Assembly (NCBI GenBank): GCA_003576695.1
Contig: QOZQ01000013.1
Span: 118,593-182,592 of the forward strand
DNA: 64,000 nt
Direction: 5' to 3'
Source: Taklimakanibacter lacteus
GTDB lineage: Bacteria; Pseudomonadota; Alphaproteobacteria; Rhizobiales; Aestuariivirgaceae
Shown here piece after piece: positions 58,628 through 64,000 of this stretch; positions within the stretch are counted from its first letter, which is position 1; each line of letters opens with the position of its first letter. A model generated the notes under the pieces. It did not search any database, was not told the DNA's origin, and saw only the letters and a program-made list of their open reading frames with translations. The translations under genes and the position numbers were made by a program.

Positions 58628-58876
58628 TCAACCCTTGGCCACGCCGGCCTTGTCAAGCAGAAGCCAGCGCTTCTGCTTGGACAGCGGCTTGGTCTCTTCG
58701 ATCCGCACGATATCGCCGACCTTGGCGGTGTTCTTCTCGTCATGCGCATGGTACTTCTTCGTCAGGCGCACGGTCTTCTTCAGAACCGGATGGGTCAGAC
58801 GCCGTTCGACCTTGACCACGATGGTCTTGTCGTTCTTGTCGCTCACCACAACGCCTTCAAGGACGCGTTTCGGCAT
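58628..58876 (-). CDS. rpsQ: 30S ribosomal protein uS17
   Basis: 82 residues starting [20 protein letters not shown]. Conserved OB-fold core with [25 protein letters not shown]. The start is ATG 58876 with GGAGAG upstream; the preceding GTG is less likely. Last gene of the S10 operon, 12 bases after rpmC. Confidence 0.96.
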   Translation of the reverse strand: MPKRVLEGVVVSDKNDKTIVVKVERRLTHPVLKKTVRLTKKYHAHDEKNTAKVGDIVRIEETKPLSKQKRWLLLDKAGVAKG

Positions 58877-58888
58877 CACATCTCTCCG

Positions 58889-59089
58889 TTACTTCGACGC
58901 GCTTTGGGCGCGCTGCTGCTGCGACGTCTTGATGCGCGCGATATCGCGGCGGATCTGACGTATGCGAGCGGTGTTTTCGATCTGTCCCGTCGCCTTCTGG
59001 AAGCGCAGGTTGAACTGCTCCTTCTTCAGCTTGATCAGCTCGTCGTTGAGCTGGTCCGGGGTCAACAGTTTCACATCAGTGGCTTTCAT
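58889..59089 (-). CDS. rpmC: 50S ribosomal protein uL29
   Basis: 66 residues, the two-helix protein at the tunnel exit ([37 protein letters not shown]). Next to rplP, 14 bases. It contacts uL23 on the ribosome. Confidence 0.95.
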   Translation of the reverse strand: MKATDVKLLTPDQLNDELIKLKKEQFNLRFQKATGQIENTARIRQIRRDIARIKTSQQQRAQSASK

Positions 59090-59103
59090 GGCGCCCTACT
59101 CCG

Positions 59104-59517
59104 TCACTCGCCAAGCCGCGCCACGAAGCGCGTCTTGATCGGAAGCTTCGCCGCCGCCAGGGCCAGCGCTTCCTCGGCCGTCTGACGGCTGACGCCGTCG
59201 ACCTCGAACAGGACCCGGCCAGGCTTCACCCGGCAAGCCCAGTATTCCGTCGAGCCTTTGCCCGAGCCCATGCGCACTTCGGCCGGCTTCTTCGACACCG
59301 GCACGTCCGGGAATACGCGGATCCACACGCGCCCGGCGCGCTTCATGCCGCGCGTCAGCGCCCGGCGGGCGGCTTCGATCTGGCGCGCGGTGAGGCGGTC
59401 CGGCTCCTGGGCCTTGAGGCCGAAGGCGCCGAAATCCAGATTGGCGCAGCTCGTCGCCTTGCCATGGATGCGGCCCTTATGGGCCTTGCGGAATTTTGTA
59501 CGTTTCGGTTGCAGCAT
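59104..59517 (-). CDS. rplP: 50S ribosomal protein uL16
   Basis: 137 residues starting [20 protein letters not shown]. It helps place the A-site tRNA. The C-terminal [18 protein letters not shown] region is intact. 17 bases after rpsC. Confidence 0.97.
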   Translation of the reverse strand: MLQPKRTKFRKAHKGRIHGKATSCANLDFGAFGLKAQEPDRLTARQIEAARRALTRGMKRAGRVWIRVFPDVPVSKKPAEVRMGSGKGSTEYWACRVKPGRVLFEVDGVSRQTAEEALALAAAKLPIKTRFVARLGE

Positions 59518-59534
59518 GGTCCGTTACCTTACCT

Positions 59535-60248
59535 TCAGGCCGCCGTCGCTTCGCGCTCGCGGCGCGGGCGCTGACCCTCTTGGCTCTCCGCATTGCGCTT
59601 GTCCTGCGCCATCGGATCATGCTCGAGGATCTCACCCTTGAATATCCACACCTTGACGCCGTTGGTGCCATAGGCGGTGATGGCGGTCGCGGTGCCGTAG
59701 TCGACATCGGCACGCAGCGTGTGCAGCGGCACACGGCCTTCGCGGTACCACTCGGTGCGCGCGATCTCCGCACCGCCGAGACGGCCGGCGCAGGTGATCT
59801 TGATGCCTTCCGCCCCCATGCGCTGGGCCGACTGGACGGCCCGCTTCATGGCGCGGCGGAACGCCACCCGGCGCTCGAGCTGCTGGGCGATGTTCTCGGC
59901 CACCAGCGTCGCATCGGTTTCGGGCTTGCGCACCTCGACGATGTTGAGATGCACTTCCGAGCCGGTCATCTCGGCGACTTTCTTGCGCAGCTTCTCGATG
60001 TCGGCACCCTTCTTGCCGATCACCACGCCCGGACGCGCCGAGAAGATGGTGACCCGGCACTTCTTGTGCGGACGCTCGATCAGCACCTTGGACACGCCCG
60101 CCTGCTTGAGCTGCTCGCGCAGGTAATTGCGGATCTTCATGTCCTCATGCAGCAGCTTGCCGTATTCGCGGCGGTTGGCGAACCAGCGCGAGTCCCAGGT
60201 GCGGTTGATACCGAGCCGGAAGCCGACCGGATTGACTTTCTGGCCCAT
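59535..60248 (-). CDS. rpsC: 30S ribosomal protein uS3
   Basis: 237 residues, starting [20 protein letters not shown], with the KH domain ([20 protein letters not shown]) and the C-terminal domain. A helicase-like mRNA entry protein. The start at 60248 overlaps the rplV stop by one base (TGATG); the extra upstream frame is not coding. Confidence 0.97.
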   Translation of the reverse strand: MGQKVNPVGFRLGINRTWDSRWFANRREYGKLLHEDMKIRNYLREQLKQAGVSKVLIERPHKKCRVTIFSARPGVVIGKKGADIEKLRKKVAEMTGSEVHLNIVEVRKPETDATLVAENIAQQLERRVAFRRAMKRAVQSAQRMGAEGIKITCAGRLGGAEIARTEWYREGRVPLHTLRADVDYGTATAITAYGTNGVKVWIFKGEILEHDPMAQDKRNAESQEGQRPRREREATAA

Positions 60249-60628
60249 CAGGCGGCCTCCTTCACTTCGCGCACGACTATCGTCAGCTGGCTGAAGAATT
60301 TGTGGATGTGGCCGACGCGGCCACGGGCGCGCGGCGTCCACCGCTTCATCACGAGGTTCTTGCCGACATGCGCCTCGGCGACAACCAGCTGGTTGATGTC
60401 GAGGTCATGGTTGTTCTCGGCATTGGCGATCGCCGATTCGAGTGTCTTCTTGATCGTTCCGGCGATGCGGCGGCGCGAGAAGGTGAGCTCGGCCAGCGCC
60501 TTGTCGACCTTCATGCCGCGGATCGAGGCCGCGACGTCATTGAGCTTGCGTGGCGACACGCGGATCGAGCAGGTCACGGCCCGCGCCTCGTTCTCGGCTA
60601 GCGATCGCTTTCTGGCTTTCTTGCTCAT
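60248..60628 (-). CDS. rplV: 30S-coupled 50S ribosomal protein uL22
   Basis: 126 residues with the extended beta-hairpin core ([20 protein letters not shown]) and the end [21 protein letters not shown]. It belongs to the 50S subunit and lines the exit tunnel. Its start overlaps rpsS by four bases. Confidence 0.96.
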   Translation of the reverse strand: MSKKARKRSLAENEARAVTCSIRVSPRKLNDVAASIRGMKVDKALAELTFSRRRIAGTIKKTLESAIANAENNHDLDINQLVVAEAHVGKNLVMKRWTPRARGRVGHIHKFFSQLTIVVREVKEAA

Positions 60629-60921
60629 TTCTTCGCATCCTTACCTGGCGCCGCCTTCTTGTCGGCGACGCTGTGGCCGTGGAAGATCCGCGTCGGCGCG
60701 AACTCGCCGAGCTTGTGCCCGACCATGTCTTCCGACACGAGCACCGGCACGAACTTGTTGCCGTTATGGACCTGGAAAGTCAGGCCCACGAATTGCGGCA
60801 GGATGGTCGACCGGCGGCTCCAGGTCTTGACCGGAGTGTTGCGGCCGCTCGAACGCGCCGCATCCGCCTTCTTCAAGAGATACCCGTCGACGAACGGGCC
60901 TTTCCATAGCGAGCGTGACAC
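60625..60921 (-). CDS. rpsS: 30S ribosomal protein uS19
   Basis: 98 residues starting with GTG ([19 protein letters not shown]). The core [22 protein letters not shown] and [17 protein letters not shown] are intact. Start is 11 bases after rplB. Confidence 0.96.
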   Translation of the reverse strand: MSRSLWKGPFVDGYLLKKADAARSSGRNTPVKTWSRRSTILPQFVGLTFQVHNGNKFVPVLVSEDMVGHKLGEFAPTRIFHGHSVADKKAAPGKDAKK

Positions 60922-60932
60922 CGGACTACCTC

Positions 60933-61757
60933 TTAAGCTTTCTTGGCATGACGGCTGCGCAGGATGAGCTTCTGCGTCGCCTTGTTGTTACGGGTCTTCT
61001 TGCCCTTGGTCGGCTTGCCCCAGGGGGTTGCCCAGTGCTTGCCGCCATTGGTGCGACCGCCATTCGGATGGTCGACCGGGTTGCGGGCGATGCCGCGCGA
61101 AACCGGACGCTCGCCCTTCCAGCGGGCGCGGCCGGCCTTGCCGACGATCTCGTTGACGTGGTCGGGATTGGAGACGGCGCCGACGGTAGCCATGCATTCT
61201 GCACGCACCATGCGGGTCTCGCCCGACTTCAGCTTGAGCAGCGCATAGCCCTGGTCGCGGCCGGCGAGCATCGCATAGGTGCCGGCGGCGCGCGCGAGCT
61301 GGCCGCCCTTGCCGGGCTTGGTCTCGATATTGTGGATGATCGTGCCCACCGGCATGGCGGCGAGCGGCATGGCATTGCCGGGCTTCACGTCGACGGAACC
61401 GCCCGACATTACCGTATCGCCGACTGCCAGGCGCTGCGGCGCCAGGATATAGGCCTGCTCGCCATCCGTATACTTGATGAGCGCGATATAGGCGGTGCGG
61501 TTCGGATCATATTCGAGTCGCTCGACGGTCGCGGCGACATCAGCCTTGCCGCGCTGGAAGTCGACAAGGCGATAGGCCTGCTTGTGGCCGCCGCCCTTGC
61601 GGCGCGACGTGATGCGGCCGGAATTGCTGCGGCCGCCGTTCTTGGTCAGGCCTTCGGTCAGGGTCTTGACCGGCTTGCCCTTCCACAGATGGCTGCGGTC
61701 GACCATCACCATATGGCGGCGGCCGGCGCTAGTCGGGTTGAATGTTTTGAGTGCCAT
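60933..61757 (-). CDS. rplB: 50S ribosomal protein uL2
   Basis: 274 residues, the core peptidyl-transferase-associated protein, starting [19 protein letters not shown]. The RNA-binding [19 protein letters not shown] and [19 protein letters not shown] segments (His in the GGxxxGG area) are normal. 20 bases after rplW. Confidence 0.97.
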   Translation of the reverse strand: MALKTFNPTSAGRRHMVMVDRSHLWKGKPVKTLTEGLTKNGGRSNSGRITSRRKGGGHKQAYRLVDFQRGKADVAATVERLEYDPNRTAYIALIKYTDGEQAYILAPQRLAVGDTVMSGGSVDVKPGNAMPLAAMPVGTIIHNIETKPGKGGQLARAAGTYAMLAGRDQGYALLKLKSGETRMVRAECMATVGAVSNPDHVNEIVGKAGRARWKGERPVSRGIARNPVDHPNGGRTNGGKHWATPWGKPTKGKKTRNNKATQKLILRSRHAKKA

Positions 61758-61777
61758 GTTTCAGCAATCCTTGAACC

Positions 61778-62071
61778 TTAGAGACCCGTCGTCACATCGA
61801 GCTTCTGGCCTTCGGCCAGCGTCACGAAGGCTTTCTTGACATCGCTGAGACGCGCGGCCTTGCCCTTGAAATTCTTGAGCTTGCCCTTGCGCACCAGCGT
61901 ATTCACCGCCTTGACCTTGACGCCGAACAGGCCCTCGACGGCGGCCTTGATCTGCGGCTTTGTCGCGGTCGAGGCGACATTGAAGACGACCTGGTTCTTC
62001 TCGGAGACCAGCGTGCCCTTTTCGGTGATCGCAGGGCCCCGAATGACGTCGAAGAAATGTTCCTTGCTCAT
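61778..62071 (-). CDS. rplW: 50S ribosomal protein uL23
   Basis: 97 residues, tunnel-exit protein that docks SRP and trigger factor. The fold core [20 protein letters not shown] and the uL23 signature [14 protein letters not shown] are present. Overlaps rplD by four bases. Confidence 0.96.
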   Translation of the reverse strand: MSKEHFFDVIRGPAITEKGTLVSEKNQVVFNVASTATKPQIKAAVEGLFGVKVKAVNTLVRKGKLKNFKGKAARLSDVKKAFVTLAEGQKLDVTTGL

Positions 62072-62688
62072 TTGAACCGCGCCTCCAGCGCTTCGACGGC
62101 CGCTTTCGTCAGCACGAGCTTCTTGTGACGGAGCACGTCATAGACATTGAGGCCCTGCACCGGCAGCACATCGATATTGGGGATGTTGCGCGCCGCGGCG
62201 GCGAAGCCCTTGTTCACTTCGGCGCCGTCGATGATCAGCGCATTTTCAAGGCCGAGCTTCACGAAGGCCGACTTGAGCACCTTGGTCTTGGCTTCGCTCA
62301 GTTCCGCCTTGTCGAGGATGACGAGCTCGGAAGCCTTGACCTTCGACGAAAGGGCATGACGAAGGCCAAGCGCCCTCACCTTCTTCGGCAGGTCCGTCTC
62401 ATGGCTGCGCGAGCGCGGGCCGAAGGCCTTGCCGCCGCCGACGAAGATGCCGGAACGGCGCGAACCGTGACGGGCGCCGCCGGAGCCCTTCTGGTTGCCG
62501 AACTTCTTGCCGGTGAGATTGATCTCGCCACGGGTCTTGGCCTGATGCGTACCGGACTGGCGCTTGTTGAGCTGCCACTGGACGACGCGATGGAGGATGT
62601 CGGCGCGGGGCTCGAGACCGAAAATGTGGTCTGCGAGATCGACCGATCCGGCCTTCTTGGCCTCGATGGTTTGGATGTCGGCTTTCAT
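62068..62688 (-). CDS. rplD: 50S ribosomal protein uL4
   Basis: 206 residues from 62688 ([18 protein letters not shown]); a start at 62697 three codons upstream is also open. The exit-tunnel loop ([35 protein letters not shown] region, here [20 protein letters not shown]) is normal. In E. coli this protein represses the S10 operon; not tested here. Confidence 0.95.
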   Translation of the reverse strand: MKADIQTIEAKKAGSVDLADHIFGLEPRADILHRVVQWQLNKRQSGTHQAKTRGEINLTGKKFGNQKGSGGARHGSRRSGIFVGGGKAFGPRSRSHETDLPKKVRALGLRHALSSKVKASELVILDKAELSEAKTKVLKSAFVKLGLENALIIDGAEVNKGFAAAARNIPNIDVLPVQGLNVYDVLRHKKLVLTKAAVEALEARFK

Positions 62689-62700
62689 GACGGGCATCCC

Positions 62701-63417
62701 TTATTCCTTGGCCGCGGCGGGAGCCGCGGAAACCTGCTGAACCGGAGCCTTGAACGCACCGGGCTTGGGCGCCTGCTGCGGCAGCTTGCGCTTGACCGCA
62801 TCGCGCACCGAGACCCAGCCGCCCTTGACGCCCGGAACGGAGCCGCGAACCATGATCAGGCCGCGGTCCTTGTCGGTCTTGACGACCTGGATATTCTGCG
62901 TGGTGACGCGTTCGGCACCGAGATGGCCAGGCATCTTCTTGTTCTTGAAGACCTTGCCCGGATCCTGGCGGTTGCCGGTCGAGCCGATCGAGCGGTGGCT
63001 GATCGACACGCCGTGCGTCGCGCGCAAGCCGCCGAAGTTCCAGCGCTTCATGCCGCCGGCGAAGCCTTTGCCCATCGACGTACCCGTCACATCGACGAAC
63101 TGGCCGGGGACGAAATGGTCAACGGTGATCTCGGCTCCAACCGCGATGACATTATCGGGGCTGACACGGAATTCCTGCACTTTGCGCTTCGGCTCGACCT
63201 TCTGCGCGGCGAAATGGCCGCGCTCGGCCGCCGTGAGGCGCTTGATCTTGGGCGTGCCGACGCCGAGCTGCAGGGCCGTATAGCCGTGCTTCTCCGGGGT
63301 CTTGTGGGCAACCACTTGGCAATTATCCACCTTCAGCACGGTAACCGGCACTTGCGTGCCTTCATCCGTGTAAATGCGGGTCATACCCAATTTCTGTGCG
63401 ATGAGGCCAGAACGCAT
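62701..63417 (-). CDS. rplC: 50S ribosomal protein uL3
   Basis: 238 residues with the long internal loop ([20 protein letters not shown] ...) that reaches the peptidyl-transferase centre. The start [20 protein letters not shown] is clear. The C-terminal tail ([20 protein letters not shown]) is a longer Pro/Ala/Gln-rich extension. Confidence 0.96.
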   Translation of the reverse strand: MRSGLIAQKLGMTRIYTDEGTQVPVTVLKVDNCQVVAHKTPEKHGYTALQLGVGTPKIKRLTAAERGHFAAQKVEPKRKVQEFRVSPDNVIAVGAEITVDHFVPGQFVDVTGTSMGKGFAGGMKRWNFGGLRATHGVSISHRSIGSTGNRQDPGKVFKNKKMPGHLGAERVTTQNIQVVKTDKDRGLIMVRGSVPGVKGGWVSVRDAVKRKLPQQAPKPGAFKAPVQQVSAAPAAAKE

Positions 63418-63440
63418 CGCTTCACTCCTAAAAAGCTCGA

Positions 63441-63749
63441 TCAGAGCTTGATCTCGACATCAACGCCCGCTGCCAGGTCGAGCTTCATCAGCGCATCGAC
63501 CGTCTGCGGATTCCAATCCACGATATCCAGAAGACGCCGGTGCGTCCGCATTTCGAACTGCTCACGGCTTTTCTTGTCGACATGCGGCGAGCGGTTCACC
63601 GTGAAGCGCTCGATACGGGTCGGCAGCGGAACCGGCCCGCGCACCTGCGCGCCGGTTCGTTTCGCCGTGTTGACGATCTCACGCGTCGACGTATCGAGGA
63701 TACGATGGTCGAACGCCTTGAGACGGATGCGGATGTTGTTCGCTTGCAT
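63441..63749 (-). CDS. rpsJ: 30S ribosomal protein uS10
   Basis: 102 residues, starting [20 protein letters not shown]; first gene of the S10 cluster. It also serves as transcription elongation factor NusE. The end [16 protein letters not shown] is normal. The tuf gene ends six bases upstream of its start. Confidence 0.97.
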   Translation of the reverse strand: MQANNIRIRLKAFDHRILDTSTREIVNTAKRTGAQVRGPVPLPTRIERFTVNRSPHVDKKSREQFEMRTHRRLLDIVDWNPQTVDALMKLDLAAGVDVEIKL

Positions 63750-63755
63750 CTTCTC

Positions 63756-64000
63756 TTACTCTACGATTTTGGCGACGACGCCGGCGCCGACGGTACGGCC
63801 GCCTTCACGGATGGCGAAGCGCAGCTTCTCTTCCATCGCGATCGGCGTGATCAGTTCGACATCGACCGTCACATTGTCGCCGGGCATGACCATCTCCGTA
63901 CCTTCCGGCAGCGTCACAACACCGGTGACATCCGTCGTGCGGAAATAGAACTGCGGACGATAGTTGGTGAAGAACGGCGTGTGACGGCCACCCTCCTCCT
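63756..64000 (-). CDS. tuf: Elongation factor Tu (3' end only)
   Basis: C-terminal 81 residues of EF-Tu, ending in the family tail [17 protein letters not shown]. Domain III region [20 protein letters not shown] is visible. The rest lies beyond the right edge. It precedes rpsJ by six bases, the usual str-S10 arrangement. Confidence 0.96.
   Translation of the reverse strand, partial: EEGGRHTPFFTNYRPQFYFRTTDVTGVVTLPEGTEMVMPGDNVTVDVELITPIAMEEKLRFAIREGGRTVGAGVVAKIVE

Overview
The window is high-GC bacterial chromosome, most likely from an alphaproteobacterium of the rhizobial order (Hyphomicrobiales). This rests on the gene order tgt-queA-ppi-coaD ... gyrA ... ssb ... uvrA ... rarA-degP ... rplQ-rpoA, on a LexA box of the direct-repeat GTTC-N7-GTTC type in front of ssb, on a two-domain cyclase/TPR protein of rhizobial type, and on an S10-spc-alpha ribosomal cluster with adk between secY and rpsM. 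No rRNA, tRNA, CRISPR, insertion sequence or prophage was seen. The genus cannot be named from sequence reading alone.

Layout. 1-784: 5' part of an M20 amidohydrolase gene. 922-5594 (minus): polar amino-acid ABC importer with one binding protein, one ATPase and two tandemly duplicated permease pairs. 5870-10036 (plus): polyamine-type ABC importer with a small membrane protein at its end. 10037-14851 (minus): a CoxG-like protein with a lysine/alanine tail, the queuosine genes tgt-queA, a small exported protein, two cyclophilins and coaD. 14925-21058: a VOC protein, ilvD, two LysE-type exporters around a cobalamin riboswitch and bluB, and an ammonia-lyase-family protein that lacks the usual MIO tripeptide. 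21350-24079: gyrA. 24312-31631: EamA transporter, flavin-type oxidoreductase, dienelactone hydrolase, a Xre/MbcA-RES toxin-antitoxin pair with a clear palindromic operator, a class III cyclase/TPR protein, a thioredoxin-like protein, a nucleotidyltransferase with a small partner, and ssb.

31795-37793: RidA, a 47-residue gene divergent from a GcvA-type LysR regulator, a YkgJ-type cysteine-cluster protein overlapping a HisD-family dehydrogenase, an AraC regulator cut short at its C-terminus, an MFS transporter and a VOC protein. 38018-40945: uvrA. 40946-44286: composite palindromic repeats, a truncated porin, an SDR, and a metallo-beta-lactamase divergent from a TetR regulator with an 18-base palindrome between them. 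44298-49494: rarA, degP, an Lrp/AsnC regulator, an orphan terminator that may mark a small RNA, and a TPR membrane protein. 49545-64000 (minus): alpha, spc and S10 ribosomal operons from the tuf 3' end (at the right edge) to rplQ, closed by an intrinsic terminator.

Most of the window is ordinary core chromosome with transport and metabolic cassettes inserted between conserved housekeeping genes. The observations most worth a second look are the MIO-less lyase homologue, the duplicated permease pair, the GyrA quinolone-region substitutions, the nucleotidyltransferase/70-residue gene pair, the regulatory palindromes, the Lys/Ala tails, and the dispersed double-hairpin repeats.
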